Source: Actinomadura rubrisoli
GTDB taxonomy: Bacteria; Actinomycetota; Actinomycetes; Streptosporangiales; Streptosporangiaceae
Length of the DNA stretch: 35,539 bases
Reading direction: 5' to 3'
Assembly: GCF_004349215.1 (NCBI RefSeq)
Contig: NZ_SMKU01000060.1
Coordinates: 1-35,539 of the forward strand
Positions 14,342 to 24,288 of this stretch are shown piece by piece. Every line of letters starts with the position of its first letter. Position 1 is the first letter of the stretch. Position numbers and translations under genes: made by a program. The notes beneath the pieces are model-generated. The model was not told the origin of the DNA, ran no database searches, and saw only the letters and a list, made by a program, of their open reading frames with translations.

Positions 14342-16525
14342 ATGGCCCTGCCGCCTTCACCCGGCCGGCCCGCCGCCCGCGAGCCCGTCCCAGCGCCAGG
14401 GCCCGCCGAGCGGGGAGGGTTCGCCCGAGCCGGTGCGGCGGCCGCCGCTCACCACCGCCTGGTCATCGCGGCATGGCTGCTGCTGGTGGCGGTGTCGCTG
14501 GCGCTCGTCCCGGTCCTGCTGGGTGCGTTGGCCGCGCCCTCGCTGCGCGTGGAGGGCGCGGCATCGGCCCGGGCGGCCGATGCGCTGCGCCAGGGCTTTC
14601 CCCAGTGGGGCGACGAGCAGGTGGTGGTCGTCTTCGGCTCGGCGGAGCTGCGTGCCGACGACCCGGCGTACCTGGGCGCGGTGTCGGCGGGGCTGACCGC
14701 GCTGGCGGCCCGGCCGGGTGTGGGCGGGGTGCAACCGGTGCCCACCGCGGCGCGGCAGGATCCCCGCCACACCTACGCGCTGGCCGGGCTGGTCGGCGAC
14801 GAGGCGGAGCGGTACCGGGTGCTACCGGCCCACAAGGCCGCCCTGGCGGGCAGCGTGGCCCGTGCGTCCCAGGGACGGGTACGGGCGACGCTGGTCGGGG
14901 TCTCCCCGGTGTTCGCCGAGGTCAAGAGCGCCGATCTGGCCGACCTGCGGCGCTCGGAGATGATCGCGGTGCCGCTGGCGCTGCTGGTGCTGCTGGTGGG
15001 CCTGCGCCGGTCGGTCGCGGCCTTGGTGCCGCTGCTGATGGCCGGGGCCGCCACCGCCGTCGGCGCCGGTGTGCTGACGGCGGCGCACCTGGCGCTGGGA
15101 CTGCGCCTGGACACGTTGATGCTGACGGTGGCGTGCTCGACGAGCCTCGGGCTGGGCCTGGACTACAGCCTGCTGGTGATGCTGCGCTACCGGCGCGCTC
15201 GTGCCGTCGGCGGGGACGCGGGGCGGGCGCTGCGGCTGGCCATGGCGACGGCGGGGCGCACGGTGGCCTGGTGCGGGCTGGCCGTGGCCGTCACGGCGTG
15301 CTGCATGTTCACCGTGCGCGCCGAGCTGATCAGAACGCTGGCGGTGCCGGCCCTCGTGGCGACCGCGGTCACCGTGACCGCGGCCCTGACGCTGCTGCCG
15401 GCCGCGCTGGTCGTCGCCGGCGACCGCGTCACCGAGCGCCGGCGGCCGGTCGGCGCGTCCCACGGGAACGCCGAGGGCGGCTGGGCACGATGGGCCCGGC
15501 ACCTGATGCGCCATCCCTGGACCTACCTGGCGGCAGCGACCGCCGTGCTGCTGATGGCCGCGCTTCCGGCGCTGGGCATGCGGCTGGGCATGGATCTGGA
15601 CCGCCCCTCGTTCGCCCACACCGAGGCCGGGCACGGCCTGGCGCAGATGGAGGGCGACGGTGTCGGCACGTTCGGCTCCCTGGTACTGCCGCACCCGCCC
15701 GGTACTCCTCCTGTCGACACAGGCGCGCTGGTCACAGCGCTGCGGGCCGATCCGCGGTTCCCCCTGGCCGCGCCGCTGGACAACGGCCGCGACCTGACAC
15801 TGGTGGTCATCGCCACCCGGCAGGCCGCCGACGACCCCGCCACGGCCGCCGCCCTGGCCGACCTGCACCGGCTGGGCGCGCGGCTGCTGCCCCCGGGCCA
15901 GCCGATGCTGATCGACGGCCCGGGCGCGATGCTGGCCGACCTGACCGCCGAGAGCAAGGCGGGGCTGTGGCGGGCCGGCGCGCTGGTGGCGGCGTGCTCG
16001 CTGGTCTTCCTGCTGGTGGCGCTGCGCAGCGTGCTGCTGCCGATCAAGGCGGTGGTGATGAACGCGCTGGCCGTCGCGGCCGCGCTGGGCCTGACGGCAC
16101 TGGTGTTCGACGACGGCGGCGCACCGGTGAACGCGCTGCTCCCGGTGGCGGTGTTCACCATCGTGTTCGGGTTGTCGATGGACTACGAGGTGTTCCTGGT
16201 CCACCGCATCGCCGAACACCACCACCGGTATGGGGACAACATCGCGGCGGTCGCCCACGGCCTCCAGCACACCGCCCGCACCATCACCCTGGCCGCGGCC
16301 GTCATGATCGTCACCTTCGGCGCCCTGCTGGTCGGCCACCGCCTCGAACTGCGGCAGATCGGGTTCGCCACGGCCACCGCGGTGGCCATCGACGTCACCG
16401 TCGTCCGGCTGGTCCTGGTCCCGGCGCTGATGCGGGTGCTGGGGGCCTGGAACTGGTGGCTCCCCGCGCCCATGTCCCGCCTGCTTCCGGTTCCGGTCCG
16501 GTCGTTGCGCGACGACACCGCCTGA
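14342..16525 (+). CDS. MMPL family (RND) transporter
   Basis: This 727-residue inner-membrane transporter has the two-fold MMPL layout: a first membrane helix (about 41-62), an outer loop, a helix bundle (about 207-370), a helix near 395-415, a second outer loop, and a second bundle (about 540-700). Both halves carry the RND proton-relay motif, GLGLDYSLL with D274/Y275 and FGLSMDYEVF with D614/Y615. In mycobacteria MmpL proteins export polyketide-derived or acylated envelope lipids, often next to the synthase gene; here the next gene is a large PKS, convergent across 60 nt. The ATG at 14342 follows GGGAGGGG. Export of the PKS product is the natural inference, but is not shown by sequence. Confidence 0.93.
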   Translation: MALPPSPGRPAAREPVPAPGPAERGGFARAGAAAAAHHRLVIAAWLLLVAVSLALVPVLLGALAAPSLRVEGAASARAADALRQGFPQWGDEQVVVVFGSAELRADDPAYLGAVSAGLTALAARPGVGGVQPVPTAARQDPRHTYALAGLVGDEAERYRVLPAHKAALAGSVARASQGRVRATLVGVSPVFAEVKSADLADLRRSEMIAVPLALLVLLVGLRRSVAALVPLLMAGAATAVGAGVLTAAHLALGLRLDTLMLTVACSTSLGLGLDYSLLVMLRYRRARAVGGDAGRALRLAMATAGRTVAWCGLAVAVTACCMFTVRAELIRTLAVPALVATAVTVTAALTLLPAALVVAGDRVTERRRPVGASHGNAEGGWARWARHLMRHPWTYLAAATAVLLMAALPALGMRLGMDLDRPSFAHTEAGHGLAQMEGDGVGTFGSLVLPHPPGTPPVDTGALVTALRADPRFPLAAPLDNGRDLTLVVIATRQAADDPATAAALADLHRLGARLLPPGQPMLIDGPGAMLADLTAESKAGLWRAGALVAACSLVFLLVALRSVLLPIKAVVMNALAVAAALGLTALVFDDGGAPVNALLPVAVFTIVFGLSMDYEVFLVHRIAEHHHRYGDNIAAVAHGLQHTARTITLAAAVMIVTFGALLVGHRLELRQIGFATATAVAIDVTVVRLVLVPALMRVLGAWNWWLPAPMSRLLPVPVRSLRDDTA

Positions 16526-16546
16526 CGGGGCACCACTGAAGAGCAG

Positions 16547-16561
16547 GGCCGTCTGACGGCC
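16547..16561. terminator. Possible bidirectional terminator between the MMPL and PKS genes
   Basis: GGCCGTCTGACGGCC is a perfect inverted repeat (5-bp stem with a 5-nt loop, or 7 bp with the minimal centre) in the 60-nt gap between convergent genes. No T-run follows, as is usual in actinobacteria. Confidence 0.45.
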
Positions 16562-16585
16562 TAACACGGACCGTCTGGTCTCCGG

Positions 16586-19500
16586 TCAGGAGGACGCCGG
16601 TTCCACCACCGCGCCGTCGTTCTGGACCGTCCCATCGGCGTCGGCCTGCGTGGGCGGCTCGGCCTCGGCCTCGGAGGCGACCAGGCCCAGGCGGGTCAGG
16701 ATGATGCGGGAGATCTCGGTGATCGTGCCGGCGCTGCGGACGAGTTCCATCGGCGGGATGTCCAGCCCGAGATGCTCGCGCAGCATGACCAGCAGTTCGG
16801 CGCCCATCAGCGAGTCCAGGCCGTACTCGTCCAGCCGCCGGTCGTGGTCGAGCTGGTCGGCGGGCATCTGGAACACCTCGGCCAGGAACATCGCCAGGTA
16901 GCCGGCGATCCGCCGCTGCGCCTCCGATCGGGGAAGGGCGGCCAGCTCCCGTACCAGCTCCTCGCGGGTCTGGCCGCCGGCCGGCGACATCGGCGGCATC
17001 AGCATGCTGTAGCGGGGTGTGGCCAAGCTGCCGACCAGTTCCCGCAGTCGTCCCCAGTTGTAGCGGCCGACCCCGGCCACGTCCTGCTCACCGGTCAGCA
17101 GCCGGCCCGCGGCGGTGAGCGCCTCGTCGGTGGTGACGGTCTCGACGCCGAGCCGGGCCATGTTGCCGGCCAGCTCGTTGCGGGCGACGTAGCCGGTCTC
17201 GCCCAGCGCCCCCCAGGCGATCGCCAGGCCCGGCAGGCCGGCCTGGAGGCGCTGCCGCACCAGCGCCTCCAGGTACAGGTTGCCGGCGACGTAGTTGGTC
17301 TGGCCCGGCTGTCCGATGAACCCGGCGGAGGAGGAGTACATCAGGAAGAACTCCAGTTCCCGGTCTCGGGTCAGGGCGTCCAGGACGGAGGCGACGGCGA
17401 CCTTGGGCGCCAGGGACGCGGCCATCCGCTCGTCCGACAGGTTGACCAGCAGGTCGTCGTCGACGTGCATCGCCGAGTGCACCACTCCGCGCAGCGGGTG
17501 CCCGCCGGCGTCGATGCCGTCCAGGACGGCGCGCATCGCCGGCAGGTCGGTGGCGTCGAGGGCCTGGACGGTGGCGTGGACGCCCCGCTCCGCCAGGTCC
17601 GCCAGGAGCCGGTCGGCGCCGGGGGTGCCGGCGCCTCGCCGGCCGATCAGTGTCAGGTGGCGGGCGCCGAGATCGGCCAGCCAGCGGGCGGTCGCCGCAC
17701 CGAATCCGCCCAGTCCGCCCACCACCAGATAGGTGGCGCCGGGATCGAGGCGGGGGCGCCGGGAAAGGCGTTCGACCCGCGGTGCCTCGTCCAGCGGGTC
17801 GAAGGCGATGACGACCTTGCCGATGTGGCGGGAATGCTGCAGCAGGTGGAACGCCTCCTGGACGCGGGCGGCGGGGAAGACGCGGTGCGGCAGGGGCCGG
17901 TAGGCGCCGGCGGCGATCCGCGTGGCGATCTCGTCGTAGTGGGGTGCCAGGCACCGTGGATCGTTCATCAACCGCGTCAGATCCAGGGCGGCGAAGGTGA
18001 TGTTGTTCTTGAACGCCCCCAGCAGCAGGGGCTTGTTCTCGTAGATGTCGCGTTTGCCCAGTTCGATGAACCGGCCGCCCGGCGCGAGTGTCTCCAGGCC
18101 GCGGGCGATGGCCTCGCCCGACAGCGAGTTGAGCACGACGTCGACGCCGCGGCCTCGGGTCAGCTCCATGATCTGCTCGCCGAAGTCCAGGCTCCGCGAG
18201 TCGAAGACGTGCTCGACACCCATCGCCCGCAGCAGATCCCGTTTGGCGGACGTGCCGGCGGTGGCGATCACCTGGGCGCCGCGGTGTCCGGCGTACTGCA
18301 GGGTCGCCATGCCCACCCCGCCGGCCGCGCCGTGCACCAGCACCGTTTCGCCCGGACGCACCCGGGCCAGTTGCTCCAGTGCGTAGTGAACGGTGAGGAA
18401 GGCCACCGGCAGCGTCACCGCCTCGGTGAACGACATGGTCGGCGGAATCGGTGAGACCGCGTGCTCGACGGTGCGCACCTGGGTGCCCATGGCCGACAGG
18501 CCGAGCGCGACCACGCGGTCCCCCGGCGCGACGGTGGTCACCGCCGATCCGACGGCGGCCACCACACCGGCGTACTCCACCCCCAGCCCCTGTTCCATGC
18601 GCCGGTCCTGAGCGGCCTCGGCGGGCAGCAGCCCGACCGCCAGCATGATGTCGCGGTAGTTGAGCGCCGCGGCCGCCACGTCGATGACGACCTCGTCGGC
18701 CTCCGGCTCCAGCGGCCCGGTCTCCACCCAGGCCAGCCGGTAGGACAATCCGGGCTCGCGCACCCGCAGCCGGTAGGCCGCCGGACACCGGCCCGAGGCG
18801 GCCTCGGCGGGCGCGGTACGGACGGGAGGCAGGGGCGTCGCGCGCGGCACGAAACGCCCGCCCCGGGTCAGCACGATCTCGTCCTCGTCGTCGGGCGCGG
18901 TGAGCTCGGCCACCAGCCGGCGGGCGTCGGTCTCGGCCTCGCCGGTGCGGTCCAGCGACACACGCCGCACCCGCAGGCCCGGTTCCTCGTTGCCGAGCGA
19001 GCGCGCCACGCCCCATGCCGCGGCGTCGGCGGGCTCCAGCGCCCGCTCAGGCGCGGGTTGAACCCCGCTGGGCCGGGTGACCAGCCAGAACGCCGTCGGC
19101 TCTTGGCCGGGACGGTGGACGCCCGCGATGGTGCGCATGAGCGCGGCGCGCCGGGTGGCCTGCCGGACCAGGCCGTCGGCGTCCTCGGCGCCGTCCTCGC
19201 CCAGCAGCAGGACGATGCCGGCCCGGTCGGCGTCGGGCAGCGGACCGGCCAGAGCCTCGGAGGCCAGGCCGCTGCCGGCGTTCACGACGGCCGCGCCCCG
19301 CGCCGCCGAACGCAGCCGGTTCGCCACGGCCTCGGCGAGCACGTCGTCACGGGCGCTCTCGGTCACCACCAGCCACCCGGTGGCACCATCGGCGTGGGCC
19401 GCCGGGTGCTGTGCGTCCTGGTCGGCGCAGGTGGAGGCGAGGATGACCGAGTAGTGGTCCCGGCACGGCCGGCGATCGTCGCCGGTTTGCGCGACGTCGG

Positions 19501-22500
19501 GGAAGCCGCACCGCCGCAGCAGCGGTGCCCACCGGTCGCGCGGCAGGAGCAGCGAACGGGGCCGCAGTTCGGGGTCGGCGATGTTCCAGAAGCTGTCGAG
19601 AGCCCCGAAGAACATGACCAGAAGTTCCGGGTCGTGCGCCTCGACGGCCAGGAGCCGGCCGCCGGGCGCCAGTAGTCCCGCCACCCGGCGCAGGGCCGCG
19701 GCCAGGTCCCCGGCCACATGCAAGGCGTGGCCGGCGATCACGATGTCGAAGGTGCCCGGTGTGAAACCCTGACCGGCCGGGTCGGCGTTCAGGTCCAGAG
19801 TGCGGTACTCGACGAAGTCATGGTCGGCGAACCGTTTCTGGGCCCGGTTGAAGAAGAGCGGCGAGACGTCGGTGTAGACGTACCGTGTGCGGTCGGCCGG
19901 CAGCAGGGGAAGCAGGGCGGCGGTTATGCCGCCGGTGCCCGCGCCGACCTCCAGGATCCGCAGAGGCCGGTCGCCGGGCCATCGCGCGACGATCCGGCGC
20001 ATCAGGGCCTGGGCGATGCGGTTGTGGAACCGCACCGCCGGGGCCAGGTCGTAGAGCTGCTCCAGGGACTCCAAGGCCCCGTCGGGCATCAGCAGCTCCA
20101 GTGGGTCGCACGTGCCCCGCAGGATCTCTGGCAGATGCTGGGCGACGCGCGCGGTCAGGAGGCTTTCGGCGCTGTTGGCCGGATGGCAGATGATCGAGTC
20201 GCGCAGGAGCCGCCGCGCGTCGTCCCGGCCCTGGCCGGTGGCCAGCAGCCACCGTCCTGGCTCTTCGGCCGTCATCAGGCCGTGCCGCTGCATGAGCGGC
20301 GCCGTCAGCTCGATGAGCCGGCCGTGGTCCGGTCGCATCCCCGCTGTGATGAGGTCCTGGACCCCGAAGGGCTCGGCCGGTGCCGCCAGCAGGCCACGGA
20401 TCGCTTCGGCGAAGGAGTGCGCGACCACCTCCAGGACCCGGGCGGCCCCAGGGCCGTAGTCCTGCCGGTGCCAGTCGGCGCGCAACTCGGAGATCTCTTC
20501 GGCGGCGGCGTCCACGACCTGCGCCGGGGACGGCAGCGGGCTGCGTTCGGCTGGTTCGTCCGGACGCGGAGCGGCCCGCAGCACCACCTGATGCCGCGAC
20601 AGCGGCACGCCCTGCCTGATCTCGTAGCGGCGCAGCCGGCAGCCCTCGATCTCGACGGCGACCGCACCGTGCTCGTCGGTCACGACGATGTCCCAGCACA
20701 TCTCGGTCTGGGTGCGGGAGCGGTGACGGACATGGACGAACCCGGCCTGACCGGGCCGCTCCCACACCCGCACCGCCTCGATCGCCGACGGCAGGTACCC
20801 CCGCCCGTCGGCCAGCAGACCGGCCAGCAGCGGAACGCCCGCCTGCAACGCCCCGTCCAGCAGCGCCGGATGCACTTCATACCGGTCGGCCCGCCGATCG
20901 GCCGCGGGGTCGTGCCGGTAGGCGGCCAGCACTTCGGTCTCGCCGCTGCGGAACCCGGTCAGGACGCGGAAGGCGGGCCCGTAGCGCAGCCCGAACCGGT
21001 CGGCCAGAGCGTAGTGCTCCTCAGCGCCGGTGCCGCATCCCAGCCGGGCCCGCAGTGCCTCCAGGTCCAGCGCCGGCGGCCGGGGGCGCAGGAGCCGCCG
21101 CACCTGCCCGCGGGCGTACTCGGCCATCTCCCCGCCGCCGGTCTCGGCGCCGGCGATGGTCGCCACCCCGTCCTCGGCCGACAGCGAGACCTGGACGTGG
21201 ACGCCGCCCTCGTCGCCCCACGGCACCACCAGCGGCCGCATGATCTCCATGTGCCGTACCTCGGCGGCCGCGTCGAAGGCCCGGCGGCCGGCCGCCAGCA
21301 GCATCTCCACGTGCCCGGTGGCCGGCATGACGACCGAGCCGCCGACGCGGTGGTCGGCCAGCCACGGCACCAGCACCGGTTCGATGCGGCCGTACCAGGT
21401 CGGCTCCAGCACGGGCAGCCGCTCGCCCAGCAGCGGATGGTCGATCCGGCCGTCGCCGATGGAGCGCACCCAGGAGTCCGGACCGCCGGTCCAGTGGCGT
21501 TCGCGCTGCCAAGGGTAGGCGGGCAGGTCCACCACCTTCCCCGGGCGCGGGAAGGGGATCCGCCAGTCCAGCTCGGCGCCGGCGGCGATCAGGGTGGTGA
21601 GGGCGGTCTCCACCGCCTGCGTGCCGCTGACGCCGTCGTCGCCGTGCCGCAGGGTAGGCAGGGTCACCGCGCCGTTGCCCGACTGGCGGGTCTTGCCGTC
21701 CTGGCGGGCGGCGATGACGCGGCGCAGGTAGGGCCGGACGACCGGCTGTGGGCCGACCTCGGCGAACAGCTCGAACCCCATGTCCAGCAGCGTCTCCACG
21801 GCCGGTGCGAACAGCACCGGTTCGCGCACGGTGCGCGCCCAGTACTCGGCGTCCAGGGCGGTGCCCTCCAGCGGGCCGCCGGTCAGCGTCGAGACGAACG
21901 GCACGCGGGCCGCCGCCGGCTTCAGCTTCGCCAGTGTCCGTTCCAGCGTGTCCCGTACGCCGTCCATCGCCGCGCTGTGGAAGGCGTAGTCCAGCTCCAG
22001 CTCGCGGAAGACCACCTGCCGCAGGGCCAGCTCTGTGACCAGCAGCTTGAGCTGGCCGGCCGGACCCGACACCGTGACGTGATCGCCGGCGTTGACCGCG
22101 GCCACCTCGACCCCGGGAAAGCCGGGCAGGATCTCCTCCACCTCCCGGCGCTCCAGGCCGACCGCGACCATCCGGCCCGCACCGGCCGTCGGGGCCTGCG
22201 CCCGGCTGCGTTCGGCCAGCACGCGCGTCGCGTCGGCCAGGGTGAGGATTCCGGCGGCGTAGGCGGCGGGGATCTCCCCGACGCTGTGACCGACCACCGC
22301 CGCCGGTTCCACGCCCCGGGCGCGCAGCATGTGCACCAGTCCCACCTGGACGGCGAACAGCATCGGCTGGGCGACCTCGGTGGCCGACAACCGCCATTCG
22401 CCGGGCGGCAGGGCCATCTCCCGGGCCACCGACCACTCCAGGTAGGAGGCCAGCTCGGCGTCCACGGCCTCGACCGCCGCCCGGAACACCGCGTCACCGG

Positions 22501-24145
22501 CCAGCAGGTCGGAGCCCATTCCCGCCCATTGCGATCCGTTGCCCGGGAACACCAGCACGACCCCGCCGTTGCCCACCGCCTTGGCGGCAGCCACCGAGCG
22601 CAGCCGGCCGGCCGCCTCGGCGGCGCCGGCCGCCAGCACGGCGGCGCGGTAAGGGTGCCTTCCCCTCCGGCGGCAGGTGGTGTGGGCGATGTCGTAGAAC
22701 TCCTGCTGGGACGCGCCGTCCAGCCGATCGGCCAGCCGCGCGGCCGCCTCGGCCGCCGCGCCGGGTGTCCGCGCCGTCACCACCACCGGAACCGCCTCGC
22801 CCACCGGTTCCCCGGGGGAGCCCGCGGCGGGCGAGGGCGGTGCGGTGAGCAGGACGTGGGCGTTTGTACCGCCGAACCCGAAGGAGTTCACGCCCACCAC
22901 CGGGCGCTCCACCCCCGCGACCGGCCGCGGCTCGGGGACGGTGGCCAGGTTGAGCCCGGCGAAGTCGATGTCGAGACTGGGCGGATCGGTGTGCAGCGAC
23001 GCGGGGATGATGCCGTGCCGCAGCACCAGCAGGGCCTTGAACAACCCCGCCATGCCCGAGGCGGGCTCCAGATGGCCCAGGTTGGACTTCACCGATCCGA
23101 TCGGCAGCGCGCCGGTGCCGCGGTCGACGGCCAGGGCGCGTCCGATGGCGTGGGCCTCGATCGGGTCGCCGACCGGGGTGCCGGTGCCGTGCGCCTCCAG
23201 GTACACCAGCTCGTCAGGGTGCACCCCGGCCCGCCGGTAGGCCCGCCGCAGCAGGTCCGCCTGGGCGTCGGCGCTGGGCAGAGCCAGCCCCATGGTCCTG
23301 CCGTCGCTGTTGGCCGCGCTGCCGAGGATGACGCCGTGGACCCGGTCGCCGTCGGCCAGCGCGTCGGCCAGCCGCTTGAGCACCACCAGCCCGGCGCCCT
23401 CGGCCCGCACATACCCGTCGGCGCCCGCTGAGAACGACCGGCACCGCCCGGTCGGTGACAGCATCGACGCCTGGGAGAACCCGATGTAGTGGTACGGGCT
23501 CAGCAGCGCGTTGACGCCTCCGCACAGCGCCGTGGGGCTGGTGCCCTCCAGCAGCGTCTTGCAGGCACGATCCAGAGCCACCAGCGCCGAGGAGCAGGCG
23601 GTGTCCACCGCCATGCTCGGCCCGCGCAGGTCCAGGAAGTGCGACAGCCGATTGGCCGCGATCGAAGAGGCCGCGCCCGGCATGGTGTAAGGATTGACGG
23701 TGTCGGTCGCCAGCATCTGCAGCGCCCCGTAGGAGGTGTCGGAGATGCCCACGTACACGGCGGCATCGGTCCCCGCCCAGGTGGCCGGATCGATGGCGGC
23801 ATCGTCCAGCGCCTCGGCCGCCATCTCCAGCAGCAGGCGGTGCTGGGGATCCATTTGCGCGGCCTCGCGCGGCGAGATCCCGAAATAGCCGGCGTCGAAA
23901 CCGGCCACGTCGCCCAGGAACCCACCGGCGGCGGTATAACTCTTGCCCTTGCGCGGCATCGACTCATCGACGAACCGGTCGGCCTCGAACCGGTCCGGCG
24001 GCACCTGCCCGACCAGATCACGCCCCGTGCTGAGCGCCTCCCACAACTGGTCCAGGTCATCGATGCCGCCGGGGAACCGGCACGCGGCCCCCACGATCGC
24101 GATGGCCTCCGCCTGTCCGGTGTCCCCGTCCGTGTTCTCACCCAT
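16586..24145 (-). CDS. Single-module highly reducing type I PKS with C-methyltransferase
   Basis: This 2519-residue synthase has the domain order KS-AT-DH-cMT-psiKR-ER-KR-ACP. KS (about 13-430): C184 in DTACSSA, H319 in HGTGT, H358 in GHLE. AT (about 528-880): S621 in GHSVGE, H723 in YAFHS; these point to malonyl-CoA. DH (about 903-1175): H932 in HRVGGSVVMP, D1097 in DGALQ. C-methyltransferase (about 1220-1570): SAM loop LEVGAGTGG (1399-1406), candidate H1476. Structural KR half (about 1588-1780). ER (about 1795-2115): VHGAAGGVG. KR (about 2137-2330): GGLGGFG, Y2285 and N2289. ACP (about 2405-2485): phosphopantetheine S2445 in GLDSLM. All catalytic residues are present, so each cycle could give a fully reduced, alpha-methylated unit. 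There is no loading, thioesterase or reductase domain; an acidic tail of about 35 residues follows the ACP. The ATG at 24145 follows GGAGG. The product is unknown. Confidence 0.95.
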   Translation of the reverse strand: MGENTDGDTGQAEAIAIVGAACRFPGGIDDLDQLWEALSTGRDLVGQVPPDRFEADRFVDESMPRKGKSYTAAGGFLGDVAGFDAGYFGISPREAAQMDPQHRLLLEMAAEALDDAAIDPATWAGTDAAVYVGISDTSYGALQMLATDTVNPYTMPGAASSIAANRLSHFLDLRGPSMAVDTACSSALVALDRACKTLLEGTSPTALCGGVNALLSPYHYIGFSQASMLSPTGRCRSFSAGADGYVRAEGAGLVVLKRLADALADGDRVHGVILGSAANSDGRTMGLALPSADAQADLLRRAYRRAGVHPDELVYLEAHGTGTPVGDPIEAHAIGRALAVDRGTGALPIGSVKSNLGHLEPASGMAGLFKALLVLRHGIIPASLHTDPPSLDIDFAGLNLATVPEPRPVAGVERPVVGVNSFGFGGTNAHVLLTAPPSPAAGSPGEPVGEAVPVVVTARTPGAAAEAAARLADRLDGASQQEFYDIAHTTCRRRGRHPYRAAVLAAGAAEAAGRLRSVAAAKAVGNGGVVLVFPGNGSQWAGMGSDLLAGDAVFRAAVEAVDAELASYLEWSVAREMALPPGEWRLSATEVAQPMLFAVQVGLVHMLRARGVEPAAVVGHSVGEIPAAYAAGILTLADATRVLAERSRAQAPTAGAGRMVAVGLERREVEEILPGFPGVEVAAVNAGDHVTVSGPAGQLKLLVTELALRQVVFRELELDYAFHSAAMDGVRDTLERTLAKLKPAAARVPFVSTLTGGPLEGTALDAEYWARTVREPVLFAPAVETLLDMGFELFAEVGPQPVVRPYLRRVIAARQDGKTRQSGNGAVTLPTLRHGDDGVSGTQAVETALTTLIAAGAELDWRIPFPRPGKVVDLPAYPWQRERHWTGGPDSWVRSIGDGRIDHPLLGERLPVLEPTWYGRIEPVLVPWLADHRVGGSVVMPATGHVEMLLAAGRRAFDAAAEVRHMEIMRPLVVPWGDEGGVHVQVSLSAEDGVATIAGAETGGGEMAEYARGQVRRLLRPRPPALDLEALRARLGCGTGAEEHYALADRFGLRYGPAFRVLTGFRSGETEVLAAYRHDPAADRRADRYEVHPALLDGALQAGVPLLAGLLADGRGYLPSAIEAVRVWERPGQAGFVHVRHRSRTQTEMCWDIVVTDEHGAVAVEIEGCRLRRYEIRQGVPLSRHQVVLRAAPRPDEPAERSPLPSPAQVVDAAAEEISELRADWHRQDYGPGAARVLEVVAHSFAEAIRGLLAAPAEPFGVQDLITAGMRPDHGRLIELTAPLMQRHGLMTAEEPGRWLLATGQGRDDARRLLRDSIICHPANSAESLLTARVAQHLPEILRGTCDPLELLMPDGALESLEQLYDLAPAVRFHNRIAQALMRRIVARWPGDRPLRILEVGAGTGGITAALLPLLPADRTRYVYTDVSPLFFNRAQKRFADHDFVEYRTLDLNADPAGQGFTPGTFDIVIAGHALHVAGDLAAALRRVAGLLAPGGRLLAVEAHDPELLVMFFGALDSFWNIADPELRPRSLLLPRDRWAPLLRRCGFPDVAQTGDDRRPCRDHYSVILASTCADQDAQHPAAHADGATGWLVVTESARDDVLAEAVANRLRSAARGAAVVNAGSGLASEALAGPLPDADRAGIVLLLGEDGAEDADGLVRQATRRAALMRTIAGVHRPGQEPTAFWLVTRPSGVQPAPERALEPADAAAWGVARSLGNEEPGLRVRRVSLDRTGEAETDARRLVAELTAPDDEDEIVLTRGGRFVPRATPLPPVRTAPAEAASGRCPAAYRLRVREPGLSYRLAWVETGPLEPEADEVVIDVAAAALNYRDIMLAVGLLPAEAAQDRRMEQGLGVEYAGVVAAVGSAVTTVAPGDRVVALGLSAMGTQVRTVEHAVSPIPPTMSFTEAVTLPVAFLTVHYALEQLARVRPGETVLVHGAAGGVGMATLQYAGHRGAQVIATAGTSAKRDLLRAMGVEHVFDSRSLDFGEQIMELTRGRGVDVVLNSLSGEAIARGLETLAPGGRFIELGKRDIYENKPLLLGAFKNNITFAALDLTRLMNDPRCLAPHYDEIATRIAAGAYRPLPHRVFPAARVQEAFHLLQHSRHIGKVVIAFDPLDEAPRVERLSRRPRLDPGATYLVVGGLGGFGAATARWLADLGARHLTLIGRRGAGTPGADRLLADLAERGVHATVQALDATDLPAMRAVLDGIDAGGHPLRGVVHSAMHVDDDLLVNLSDERMAASLAPKVAVASVLDALTRDRELEFFLMYSSSAGFIGQPGQTNYVAGNLYLEALVRQRLQAGLPGLAIAWGALGETGYVARNELAGNMARLGVETVTTDEALTAAGRLLTGEQDVAGVGRYNWGRLRELVGSLATPRYSMLMPPMSPAGGQTREELVRELAALPRSEAQRRIAGYLAMFLAEVFQMPADQLDHDRRLDEYGLDSLMGAELLVMLREHLGLDIPPMELVRSAGTITEISRIILTRLGLVASEAEAEPPTQADADGTVQNDGAVVEPASS

Positions 24146-24288
24146 GGCATCCTCCGAGCCTTGACCTCACCCTTAGTAAAATAACCATCGCCGAACGTAA
24201 TTGACACGTGGGGAGGGGAGGGATTCACGCCGTGCCTGAGCGACGCCCGAACGGCACTGACGGGCGCCGGTCGAGGCAAGCCCCCGCC

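Noticed and set aside
13654..16539. A 961-codon plus-strand frame covering the secreted protein and MMPL genes
   Set aside because: It runs out of phase with the MMPL gene and antisense to the secreted protein gene, and its translation is Gly/Arg/Ala-rich without motifs.
19718..23431. A 1237-codon open frame antisense to the PKS
   Set aside because: It is a mirror of the PKS in a high-GC genome. Its translation has no domain sense (His/Arg/Gln-rich), while the opposite strand has a complete set of PKS motifs.
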